This document shows positions 12,489 through 24,084 of a DNA stretch of 64,000 nucleotides, in pieces (position 1 is the stretch's first letter; every line of letters begins with the position of its first letter). The stretch is taken from the NCBI RefSeq assembly GCF_949628265.1, contig NC_088788.1, positions 11,966,001 to 12,030,000 of the forward strand, given 5' to 3'. This stretch comes from Cloeon dipterum. Its lineage: Eukaryota; Arthropoda; Insecta; Ephemeroptera; Baetidae. The notes beneath the pieces were generated by a model. It was given only the letters and a program-made list of their open reading frames with translations, searched no databases and was not told the DNA's origin. A program made the position numbers and the translations under genes.

Positions 12489-14805
12489 CAGGAACAGATC
12501 AATCGTGTGCCGAGCTGTTGTTCTCATCGTGCCAAGCCCCTTTTCCGGCAGAAAGATGATTTTTCATGCGACCACTCCGCCGCTGGCGTTTTTACTCCCT
12601 CCGCGCGCGCAAACGCACCGCTTTATTCATTCTATTAGGCCTGATTATTCAAATTTCCTGCCGCCCACCGCGGGCGATTTTGAACACGTTGACGTCCTTT
12701 TTCTTTTGATTTAATTACACGCCAAAGACGTTCAGGGCATAAAGACCGTACGCTGCGAGTGAGAGCATCAAGTTTGAAGTTGTTTGCAGGCGCGCTTGTT
12801 TTTTCCTCCAGGCCTTTTGCGTTTTCTATTTGTGTATTTCTGTTCTCTGCCGTAAAGTCCTCTGGTTATGCTAGTTATAAAAGAGCGTTTTCAGTGAGCT
12901 GAATGTCGCTAACTTTGAAATATTTCTCTGCTCTCGAAACTTTCGGTAGAAAATAGCAGCACAATTTATTTTGTACAAAAGCTCAAAATGTGAGTATAGA
13001 ACCTGCAACACCCATTTTTAAACATATTAGGTACAAGGATGTCTAGTGTAATTTTCGGCGCTTTCTCAGCACAAGTTCATAAAAGTAGAAACTTGAACAC
13101 AGTTACCACGCAGGCTGAGTACAACTTATAAACTGTTTGAGTTAAATTCCTCGTCATCGTTGAACATGCAAATTAGTTAGAAAACAATTTAATCACTCAT
13201 TGTACTATAGGTTTTCAATTATTTTCTTTCATTTCCAAAAGTTCCGTTTGCGTCCTAAAATTATTTTATACGCAATTATCAATTTTTAAACCACCGGTTT
13301 TTTAGAAAATGTACACAAAGATTAAAATTATTCATTTTTGTGAATATGCGGAATTGTGAACCCAATCATGTGCTCTCCTTGACAACAGCCTTAGAGTATC
13401 TCAAATATAAATTATATTTAACCCATGAAAAGCCATTTTCAAAATATTTAAATAATAGTGGAGCCTTTATATGATTTATTTGTATGTTTTAAATTCTTCT
13501 TTAGCCTACTGTGCGGAGAGAGCAATAAAATTTAGGAATATCACAGATAAATAATCCGGTGAAAACCTGTTTTCTTCGACTATTTAAGAATTATTATGTT
13601 AGTTTGGTGACGACTCGTAGTGCAATCGAAAATATTGGAATGTCGTCTGTAGCAAGTGGTGTGATTTGTGACGTTTCGCCTATGGAGGCACCAAATTGAA
13701 AATGTAATTCTCAAAAACGTAGTTTGGGAAATCATGTGAAACAATTTTTTTTATTACGCAAGAAAAATGTTTGAATTTATTCTTCAAAGGAGTTTCCATC
13801 AATGTCTGGAATTGAGAGCCTTTGAAGCACTAAAAATGAAGAATGCTGTAAGCAAAACACATCTTGTATTGACGCTTCTTTCAAGACGGTTCCGATTCTG
13901 GTTGAGTCATGCTTAAAGAACTGATCAAGAATAGTATTTAACTGATCATATTTCTATCCGTGATGAAATAATTATATATTTAATCTAAGATAGTATTCAC
14001 AGACCGTAAAATGAATAAAGGAAACTACAAAAGTCATACAAACTCATTTAACAGTATCAAGACATCAAAAACCTTGTTTATTACCTGCAAAAAGGGAAAT
14101 AAACTTGAGCTCTTTAATTACCGGCTTGTTTGTCATAAAAGAAATAACTGGTATAAATGAAATTTTCATAAAATTTTTATGAAATCACACTTCCTTTCGA
14201 GGAATATGTTAATTTAAACGATGAAACCTGTGTAACTACAAATATCGAATTTCATTTTCCATGCAGAATGCCCGCATATTAATAGCCATTTGCAGGAAAA
14301 TTCCAGGTATATAGTCTTGGCAACAGCCGTACCCAACAGAGTAAAGTGATGTGGTAGATGAGGAAGGGCACAAATAATTTGAATTTAATAACAGTTGCTG
14401 CACTTCTAAAGGTCGTTTTGAACCGATCATAGCGTTTGTGCCGAACAAAAAGCTCTCGTGAAACGTTGAGAGCATTTCAAAACAGCACAACAATTTGCTC
14501 AATCAAGCCAGCAGCGAACCCCAGGCAAAACATATCGAGGAGAGTGAAAACATGCCTCGGAATCATCATTAGTCGTCAGCAGAAGCTCGACTGTGGATAC
14601 TTCAGGCAGACGGGAAATTTCCAGGAGGGCAATTAAGCCGTGCTCGGCAACCATTCATCTTGCCAAAAATATACGAATAGCATCAGCTTCAGTTTCGTGC
14701 AGCTAGGGAAAACAATGCGCGCGGAGACACAAGACACGACGACGCATTGAAACGTCAAAAAGCAGGCCGACCGTCGCAACGCAGCGCAGCATTGTTCCGG
14801 ACGGC

Positions 14806-14849
14806 GGAGGGGGTGGGTGGTTGGGTGGTTGGGGTGGGGTGGGGTGGGC
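14806..14849 (+). repeat. G-rich tract with G-quadruplex potential
   Basis: A 44-nt stretch of repeated GGGTGG and GGGGT units. It has more than four runs of three or more G separated by one- to three-base loops, which meets the usual sequence rule for an intramolecular G-quadruplex. It opens a strongly GC-rich island (14.8-15.1 kb). Confidence 0.7.
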
Positions 14850-17800
14850 AGAAACCCTATCTATGCAGCGCCCCGGCATTAATAGGGTCGCGAGCTACTC
14901 TTTCACGCGTGGTCGAGAGCGTGGCGCCTCGTGTTAGGTTCAGGCGCCGTCGGGGGTGGCAACCGGCGGCGCCTCCGAGTCGGGGGCGGAACGCGGGGCG
15001 GGCGGGGGCCGTGGCCACCGCAGCCGCCGCTCTTTGTGCCTTTTGCCCAAAGCTCTCTCGTCGGATTAACGAGCGCGCCAACGGGCGAAGACGCGGGTGT
15101 GCCGAGGAGAAAGCAACAAGTGCGCTGATCAACAGTTATTTTCACGCGCAATTTCAGCTTTGTTTGATGTTTGATGATGGCCGGAGCCACCGCGCCGGGT
15201 TGCACAAGCGGCTCGATCTATTAAAATTCATGCCGCCGCAGGCCGTGTTTACGTATTCACCATATAGTCCTGCGCTCGACACCTGAATTTAATTAACATA
15301 ATTTTGACCGGCTTGCGCAAATCCCCTCTGAGTGCGCGCTGTCAAATGACCGCCATTTGTAGCGTAATGGTGTCCGCCGCGATATGGTACCGAGTTTCGC
15401 CTTCTTTGAAGGCCTAATTACGGTCGCAAATTGTTTTGTTAAGTGCCCGGTTCGGGTGGTGGATTTCAAATGCTATGCAAATCTGCGCTAAATCCTGTTT
15501 GCTTTTGGACCGTGTGGCTAATTGAGTCCTGCTATATTGATTTGCCCGGATTGAATTCATTAAGTACGCTCCCTGCACCCCGTGCTGTCGCTATTATGTA
15601 AATTTCCAACGGAAATGAGTGGACCAAACACCACGTCAAAGTTTATGCAAACCAAAAATTCGAAAATCTAACGACCACAGATTTTATTCTATAAATGTAT
15701 GGTTGGTTGGGAAAACTGAATGAAGTTTTTATTCTCTAAGCTATACCACGTTTTTATACAGGACAGAAACTGTTTCAGGCCTCATCAGAAAGGGGAGAAA
15801 GTGATGCGAATTTCATTAATGTCACCTGCGGTACAACCCTCAATTTTATTTTTTGCATTTTCCACTCATAATACATTATTTAATGGAATTAAACTATTAA
15901 AATTAATATATTTTTTAACGTTTGAGCTTTATAACTCTCAACAAAAATGATGATATAATACACTGCTCAGAGAAACTGAAATTTTCTAACATTTTTATAG
16001 CCTAAAAACGCTAATTGCACACATATTAAAGCTCTCCGATTTTACGTTAATGCTCATCTGCACACAGACTGACTGAAAGAATGTTTTCTAATGGGCGACT
16101 GCACCCCCACCCCTACCGATTTACTCTGTTTTTGGCCCCTTTTGTGGTAATTTATACAATTTCTCTTTACGACAGATTAATTTTGAGTTAAAATAAAAAG
16201 CAATGTTATTTTTTCCCAAAAACATGTAAATTTTTACAGTTAACCCGCTCGTAACTTGAAATCATAAAATCCGTTTGGTCATCCACTCTTACACTATGGA
16301 ATTTTCATTACAGAAAGAAATCACCAGTCAAAATCAGACTCCCTCAATTTCAAAGGACACGTTCAATTACTTGTTCAGAGTAAGCCCCGCAGGGATTTTT
16401 GTTTCCGCGAATAATTTGTTTGCGAGTGCACGGCGAGAGACGGAGAAGTTCGCGGGGCGGGCATCAGAATGGAAATAAATTCGTGCGGCCCGTTTTCTTT
16501 GTGTCGGGCACACACAGAGCAAGTGCGCTCGTGGAAAAGCAGCTTTTCAACTCTCGTCTCTCTCATGTAAAGAGCGGGAGCGCATAAAGCAAAGATCATC
16601 CATCTTTTTTCAGCGGGGCTCGCCTAGCCAGTGCGGTGCGCGTTTGTATTGGGGTCCGGCATTTAATCCGGAATCCAGAAGAGAAAATCGGCGAAAAAAT
16701 AAGCACCCTGCCGGCCGGCCCGCCCAGCGCATGCTGATTTCCCTGGCGATAAATCCCTTCTAATGGGGGCGTCGCGAGATGAGAAGGAAAACATTTTTGC
16801 GGTAACAACCGGGTAATATCAAGTGGGTTTCACGACCGGACAACAACGAGCAGCGCCGCGAAAAGCGAGACTGAAAGCACAAGCAGCTCTTTCTCTACTT
16901 TATATCTCTCTCTCTTATTCTCTTCTTTTGTTGAGGGATTTTTTCAATCTCTCATACACGCACACTCCTTGCCCGGCCCGAATATCCGCGTGTACGTGTA
17001 CAAGGGCTGCACACTCTCACAGAGCAGCTGCGATTCTCCGGGGATTATTACGGCGCACCCGCGTATACATTATGAGGGATGCAGGCAGCCCGTCTACAAT
17101 CTCGGAGGATTCGGCTTTTGTTGCCACACCTTGGCCGCTGCTTCACTTTCATGCCTTTCCTTTCCAGCAGAGTCCGACTGCCACCGCGCGCGCGGCTTTC
17201 TTTATTTTTGCCAAAGCTCTTAAGTGCTTCCTCCGCGCGCACCAGCCCGCCTTTTTTATCTCCTTTAATTACGCGCCACCGTTTTCTTATTGCCTGCATA
17301 ATGCTCGTTTCGGGTGGGCGCCTTTTGTCTTGTGTGCGCCAAGTCAAATTTCGGCACGAGTCGCCGCTTTTAATCCTCCTTCGATTACCTGCCGTTGCAA
17401 GGTGGAAAACACGCGGCTTACTCCCCTGCCGTCGCCGTCGCCATCGCCACCGCTTCTGCTGGCTTGCGTTTGACTTTGGGGCGAAAAAGTTTCGCTCAAA
17501 CTTTATTCTCAGGCCGGGATCAGCCGTTTAATAATCGACTGATATCGCACGGACGCGTTCGCTAGTTAAAATTCATTAAACGAATTTATATGGCTAAAAT
17601 TTATTGCTCTCATCTAGGTGAGGATAATCAAAACTTCAAAAATATTAAAACACAAAAATTATAGACTTGGTAGGTGCTATTGAGAGACAAGATTTTAAGA
17701 GAATTTTTGCTAAACTGGTTCATTTACCAGAGAGATTAAAATTAAAACGAACTTGATGCGTAAAATAAAAACGATGGCCATAAAGATTTAGGGAATTCAG

Positions 17801-20800
17801 TCGCTCAAAATTTGTTATCTTTGGATTACGACTTTTTTTAGATTCAAAATATGATTTTATTGCGGCTAACTTTACCCCATATATCCCGAAATCCAAAAAG
17901 AAACAACGAAATAAAAAAAATCGTTTGAAAACAGGGAACTGTCAGTATGTCTGACAGTGAGAAAAATATTTGGCTAAAATTTTTATTGAATTCACTAGAG
18001 TTCTCGTTCATACACAAATTTGGCCACAGATTTTTCTACAGACGGTAGCACATGACTTTGAAAAGCACAACTCAGGCACTGACAAAAGAGAACCGCACGA
18101 CGCCAGGGATCTCATTCATTTGAGCTCATTGCAATTAGAAGTTACGAAATTGGACCTAAAAACAAAGGGAAAAGAAGCTTATGAATTAGTGCTGAAAAAC
18201 CAGCTACCGAAAAACTAGATGAGCAGGATTATGCTTTAGAAACACAGAAAATAAAAAGTGAACACCGAGAGAGCTGCATTTAATTTCAACTGACAAATTT
18301 TGAAAACCTCGTATGCTTGCATTTATTTAAAAACCAAAAAGAACAAATTAGGAGCAAAATTATAAACTCAAAAGAATATGAGTATGTATTAGTTTTAATG
18401 TGAGTAATCAATATAGGCAAGGACACAAAAATGCACACAAACGAAATGATGTTTCAATGGTTTAATTTTAGAATATCGTGTTTTGTTACTCGAATTTTTT
18501 TAACCCTAGATTAAACGGCAGTTGTGATGGAGTTTCAGATTTCTTCTATGAAAACACGGTCACGTAAAAAGGCCTGTCTGGCTTTGAGTACACTCTACTC
18601 ATGAATTTAAAAATATATATCATCATAAAAATATAAAAAATAATGAAATGAAAGAAATATCATTTGTGTCATTTTCCTGTTTTCACAATTTCTTGCAATT
18701 TTACGTTGCAAGTGCATCCAAATTATTAAAGTTGAGCTCAAATGCTAGGATTTTTTCATCAATTTACACTTCATTGTCAGAATGTTTCTCCGAACATTTT
18801 TAGCGAGGTGACAAAACCTACGTTTGCAGGCTTAACATTGTGACAGATGCGGGTAAAGATAATATATGAGAGATTGGCGCCTGGGTGCGGGGCGAAAGCG
18901 GGCTTTCAAATACATCATTGAGGGTTGTTGCGGTTTTCTTTAAATGCCAGCAGGCCTAATAAAAAGTCAACCTTTTCGTTTTAGGCATACAACCGATTGA
19001 ATTTTCAAACCCTCTATTACAAAAATTTCATTTGAAATATTCATATATATCACGATTAAATCGAATATCCTCGTGATTTACAAAATGTTCACTCGTGCAC
19101 GCCGGGAAATGTGAAAGGGGTGATTCGGCGTTGAGGGTCGTCATCACGTCATCGGCAACAAGCGGAGCGGGAGGCAGTGGTTTGGCGATAAAAGCGCGCT
19201 ATCAGCGGCCCTTATCAGGTGTATTTATTGTGTGAGCCGAGCCATCTGCCGCACATGGACGCCTGCTTCAATTTGCAAACACTCTGGCAGACAAACACAA
19301 AGATTCGTTTGGTCCTGCCTGTCAAATAGGCCCCCTGCATTCGAGCGCGGCGCGCCCGGCGCCAGATACCATCGCTTTTCGTCGGCGACACAGCAGTCAA
19401 AGGACTCGTCAAGCGGTGCAATTGCCGGCCGACCGAGAGTAAAAGCCGAAGCACTTGTCTCTTCGCATCTCTTTGAAACATTTCAAATCGTCCACTCCAT
19501 GAATCACATTCCGGCAAACTTGTCGACGCGAATACAAAAAAAGCCCGCTCTCCATACGCCGATTTTTAGATAGTAAATGGCTGTTGCGTTTTTTTCTCTA
19601 TAAGCTGAAACAAAAAGCGTGAGAGCAGAGGTCAAGCCAAATTAAACTCACAACCCAACGGACCATTTAAAATCTGTTTTTGCGTCTGCTTTTAGAAAGG
19701 AAACAAACAGGCAAAGTGTTCATTTCAGAGGGCTGCGAGCGAGATTAATTTGCATGAACGTCGGAATAGGTTGCGGAGGGGTGTGATGATATGATGTCGT
19801 GCACCTTGGCTGTTATCTTGGCGATTCACGGAACGCGCACGTGTACAGGGTAGCATCAGCGCCGGCCGGCCTGTGCTTTTCCCTCACGGTCCGCTTCTTC
19901 CTCCCTGCTTTCTCTCTCTCTCTCTTGTTTGGTGTGCTCACGACAGCATAAAGTGAATTCTTCCATGTATTAGTCCAGCAGCATTATTGTTGATTGGCCC
20001 TGTGGGAAATTATTTAATGGCTCGCACCAGTGCTTAATAAAGACTGCCGTAAACCAATAACAGCTCACTTCCTCAACTCCCAAGTAATATAATGAACGCG
20101 TTTGTTAAACCTTAAATATAAGAACCCTCTTTTCCGGTGAATTTAATCATTTGATTTGGTGGAAACTCTCATAGTGGTATGTATAGGCTTATGCTTTCTG
20201 CACATATTAGCATTTATTTTTTGTTGAGCAGGCCGACTGGTTAATTTTTATTAAAATAGAAGATTTCTCCTGTCTGTATAAAGATAGGCGTAAAAATAAG
20301 TTATCCTCTCACGAAGAGAAAAAATTGTATTAAATTGTCCCTACTGGTGGTAGTGGAATTTATTTCGTTCCAAATAACTGAACTCAATGAATCTAAAATA
20401 TTTACATTAATTAGGATTTTGGAATACAAAAAAAAGTAATCAGAGAAACCAAATGTTTTAGTTTCTTATATAAAGAGATGTTCAAGTTTAACTGAAAATT
20501 TGAAAAAATTCAGATTAAACTTGAAAGTCCGTGGCAAAATTTTATTTTTTATCCAAGAAATTTGACACAATGGGCAGTTTTTGACGATCTTAGATTAGAC
20601 AAATATCAATGGAAAGACAAGTTGTTAATTAATGCGATTTTTTAACTTTATAAATATTCACAAAATAATTTTTCACAAAAAGTTTTGTGTTTTCTAAAAA
20701 CATTTTTATCGTGTCTTAATTCTTAATTTCTATTTTTGGGATCTTCACAATGCCATGAAAGTAGAGAACGGTTCATTTTTATACATTTTATATTGCAAAA

Positions 20801-20811
20801 TCACGCAAAAA

Positions 20812-21346
20812 TTAATACTGAAGACAGTAAAAAATGGAATAGGAAATAGCGGCATGCGCACAGATGATGGAAGCGGCGGACCAAATGTTTTCGAAGGATG
20901 TCAAGTAAGAGCCAGTTGTGTGTTTCAGAATCAAATCGGCCAGGATCACAACGCCAACGCTGGAGAACAACAGAGTCGTTTTGGCCATTCGGTTGAACTG
21001 CAGAATTTTAATAAAATTAACTTTATTGTACGCCAAAAAAGCGTGCCAGTAACTTTATTTTCAGTTCTGTTATTTGGAAAGGGGGTTGACCGTCATTACC
21101 GTGATTGTCTTGTACCAGAAGAAGCCGATCAGAATCTTGAAAAGCGCGCTGGCCATCGCGAAGGCCGCAAAGACCATAAGTTCACAGGGCCATGCGTCGA
21201 TGAGGAGGCCGCACCCAACGGTAATACAGCTCATGCAGATGAGGCCTACAGTCCTCATGCCTGCAGTGTACCACCGACCCGGAATTATCGCCTAAAATAA
21301 TTAATTATTAAATAGTTTTTAAGTATTATACAAACCATACTTTCAT
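20812..21346 (-). CDS. Unidentified four-transmembrane protein, 127 aa
   Basis: Product not recognised. The model has three exons on the minus strand: 21346-21341 (Met-Lys), 21291-21100 and 20997-20812 (stop TAA). Exons 2 and 3 join in phase 0 through a GTAATG donor and a CTGCAG acceptor. Exon 1 is inferred from an ATGAAA|GTATGG donor and is the weakest part; Met14 is a possible alternative start. The protein has four hydrophobic segments at about residues 16-36, 39-62, 70-90 and 104-125, short loops and no long soluble domain, so it is an integral membrane protein. The four-helix size recalls MARVEL/CKLF-type proteins, but I see no diagnostic motif. The coding exons are more GC-rich than the AT-rich flanks, which supports real coding. 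It lies head-to-head with GID8, about 1.2 kb away. Confidence 0.62.
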
Positions 21347-22560
21347 GGCTGCAAGGATTTTCTGCTTGCTTTCAATTTGTGTCCGAATAAAATTTGAACT
21401 CATGTCCACAACAATTAAGATTAAAAAAAGCAAAATAATTTATTCTCATTGTTGGGGTTTACAAAGTTAGAGAGAGTTTATTATTTTCAAATATAAAAGG
21501 TGTTGAATTAATTTCCAAGGTTTATTTTGGTTTTGTTGTTTGCAAAATCTTTCAAAAAGAATTAAAGAAGCGAATAAAATTCTCTTGATGAGAATTAATA
21601 AAAATAATGTGCATATATACCAGCCGTAAAAAATATTCGATACATTTCTGAAAATATCAATGTTTGAAAAGCTAATGAGAAAAATGAGAAAAATTTAGGT
21701 TGGTGTGTGTCTCTGGTATAGTTAATATTTAACAGATATAAGCGAAGTAATGAATCGTGAATAGACTAATAAAATAACTTCCTTGTTTTTGACAAATCCC
21801 CCTCTTCGTGTGGTGCAGGAATCACGCTTTCCACTCACATTACACTTCTCTGTCTGATGGGAAGAATCAATGTTACATATATTTATCCTACCGTGAAGCG
21901 TGAGTTGGTCGAAAAGTGTGAGTCATCCATATTATATATTTTTGGATAATATCGCAAAATTCTTATATAAAGCAATGAATATGACATATTTCAATTAATT
22001 TAGTACGTTCAGAAAATCTTTGACTTAAATAGTCTGCTCAGAAATTTTAGAAGATCGATTGAAGTTAAGTATTTTAAATACCAAAATAAGGGAGATTAAA
22101 TATTTAAATCTGATTTTAAACTTTGAAAATCCCAAAATCCAGTATTTTTCCATTTGTACGATTTTTAACATGAACAAGAGAATTACGGATACACTTTTTT
22201 AAATTAAAATAAATTAAAAATTAGATAAAATTCGTTATAGCCAAATTAAAAAAGTTTAAAAATATGATGCTCAAAAACTAAAAAAAAAATGTTCCTAGAG
22301 ATTTTTTGTAGGTGGCTTCTATTTTCCCACTGCGCGTAAGCAATTTGAAGCGAGCTGTGTTGTGCAGAGTAGTGGTACAGCAGCCATCTAGCGAGCAATG
22401 TTAAAAGCGACAATTTTCCATAATCACACAAGATCCCCTTTTGTTTGTTGATGTTTTGATCAATCAAATGGATCTCTTCTCTGCAGTTCACTGACTGCCT
22501 GCTTATCGAGTATTAATTGACAAATTTTGCTGCAGTTTTGCAGCCTCGTTCCGGCGGTGC
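21347..22560. other. AT-rich spacer between divergent genes
   Basis: Separates the four-helix membrane protein gene (-) from GID8 (+). It is AT-rich, with no supported open frame or clear core promoter motif. It presumably holds both promoters. Confidence 0.5.
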
Positions 22561-22796
22561 TTTGTCTTGATTAGGAGACAGAGCTTCCAAATTTTGAAAA
22601 TAGTGAGTTTTGGTACACTAATATGCAAATTTAAAATCTATTTTGAGGTGTAGTTTTCCACTCTCAAGGCTCCAAGTTCAGTGACTTTCACAATTTACCC
22701 CTCTCGAATTTTGTGGCTCATTTAAAATGTTCCAAGGACTCCTAATTTTATTTTTTTCCATTTCTCACCATTCCAGACTGATATCCGCTGGCAAAT

Positions 22797-23669
22797 ATGA
22801 GCAGCAACTACCTGGATAATTTAGCCAGTTCAAGAGAGAACTGGCTCAATAAACTTGAGGGATTGAACATCAACCGCACAGACATGAACAAACTTATCAT
22901 GAACTACCTTGTCACTGGTAAAACCGCATTTTTAAAAAGCATTATTCAAGGTTCTAAATTTGGTTCCAAAGAGGGGTTTAAGGAGGCTGCTGAAAAATTC
23001 AAACAAGAGTCTGGTGTGGAGCCAACAGTCGATTTGAACTCGCTAGACCACCGAATTCGCGTTCGGGACGCCATCCAAGCAGGAAACATCCAGGCTGCCG
23101 TCGCCATGGTCAACGAACTGCACCCTGAGCTGCTGGACAATGACAGATTCCTCTATTTCCATCTTCAGGTATATTGTAGCGAGTTTTATTAGGAAAGAAA
23201 ATAATATTTTGATATAAATTTGCAGCAATTGCAACTGATCGAATTGATCAGGGCAGGACGCGTCGAGGAAGCGCTTGGTTATGCCCAGGAGCACTTGTGT
23301 GAGGCTGCTGAAGAAGACAAAGCTGTTCTCTCTGAACTGGAGCGAACACTTGCCCTTCTCGGCTTTGAGCAGCCAGAACAATGCCCTTTCAGTGATTTGC
23401 TGCAGCCAGCACACAGGCAAAAGGTAGACAGTTGATAATTTATTGGTCGTGGCTGTGAAAAATAATAATTGTCCATTTTAAAGGTTGCCAGTGAACTGAA
23501 CGCGGCGATTTTGCGCATGGAAGACCAAGAGGCAACCTCTCCCAAGCTGGCTGACTTGTTGAGGCTGATTCTGTGGGCGCAGGAGGAGCTGGACAAGAAG
23601 AAAATCAAGTATCCAAAAATGGTGGACCTGGCCGACGCTAAAATAGACAAAGTGGACATGTCTAAGTGA
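22797..23669 (+). CDS. GID8: GID8 homologue, CTLH/GID E3 ligase scaffold subunit, 251 aa
   Basis: GID8 (TWA1) is a core scaffold subunit of the GID/CTLH E3 ubiquitin ligase, linking the RING module to RanBPM-type subunits in nucleus and cytoplasm. Three coding exons: 22797-23168, 23226-23423 and 23484-23669, with 57- and 60-nt GT-AG introns in phase 0. A LisH motif lies near residues 28-60, CTLH at about 65-122 and the CRA segment after it. Family sequence is plain in [40 protein letters not shown] and [17 protein letters not shown]. The length is close to the vertebrate 228 aa, with a slightly longer tail. A leader intron is likely (donor at 22603, acceptor ending at 22776), placing the ATG 20 nt into exon 2 of the transcript. 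Convergent with NUP35. Confidence 0.96.
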
Positions 23670-23926
23670 CAAATGATCCACTCTCTGCTTGATGCTTTCT
23701 ATTACGGCTAAGTAGAATGGATATCTTGCAGGAGAAAACTCGATACTTTATTGGAGATTACCTAACATCTTACAAAACTGTCACATTTTGCTACCTATGG
23801 TAATGAGTGCAAGATTTTTGTATATAAACTTGATGAAAATTGTCACTTTTTTGTTTGTGATATAAAATAGCTTGTATGACTGAATTCAACTAAATATTTA
23901 TGTTGAGTTAAACCAGATCTATGTTA

Positions 23927-23932
23927 AATAAA
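23927..23932 (+). terminator. Poly(A) signal of GID8
   Basis: AATAAA about 260 nt after the GID8 stop, followed by a T-rich stretch. Confidence 0.7.
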
Positions 23933-23983
23933 AGGTTATTTCAAAACTTCTGTTTCTCTCAAACTTGAATGGATGAGATAATA

Positions 23984-23989
23984 TTTATT
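23984..23989 (-). terminator. Poly(A) signal of NUP35
   Basis: AATAAA on the minus strand, 96 nt past the NUP35 stop. Its expected cleavage site almost meets that of GID8, so the two convergent transcripts end back to back. Confidence 0.65.
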
Positions 23990-24084
23990 TATCAAATAAT
24001 AATGTTAGCAGCTTGATGTTCTTCTGAAGAAACTTTATGTCGAAGCAAAAAATTCTAGTAAGATGATTTGTTCATTTGAAATAA

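Larger units (their letters stand above)
1..20740. other. Gene-free region of alternating GC-rich islands and AT-rich DNA
   Basis: I find no multi-exon model and no recognisable protein here. The longest open frames (about 180-216 codons) lie inside GC-rich blocks, are low in complexity (Arg/Ala/Pro/Ser runs) and match no family I know. CpG-rich blocks lie roughly at 640-1100, 1700-2600, 3180-4080, 4600-5240, 6090-6950, 7300-7950, 8570-9180, 9600-10900, 12050-12740, 14700-15600, 16400-17540 and 18850-19950, separated by AT-rich stretches such as 2640-3150, 11100-12040, 12840-14460 and 17560-18830. Many islands hold GA/CT or GT microsatellites. This pattern fits clustered cis-regulatory elements or a large intron or upstream region of a gene outside the window; that reading is inference. 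Confidence 0.6.

Noticed and set aside
14747-15286. 179-codon open frame on the plus strand
   Set aside because: Translates the G-rich tract and GC-rich block into Gly/Arg/Ala runs; several frames on both strands are open at once, as expected from GC content.
16823-17473. 216-codon open frame on the plus strand
   Set aside because: Sits in a GC-rich island, is Ser/Leu/Arg/Pro-rich without any domain, has no consistent splice context, and competing frames on both strands are equally open.
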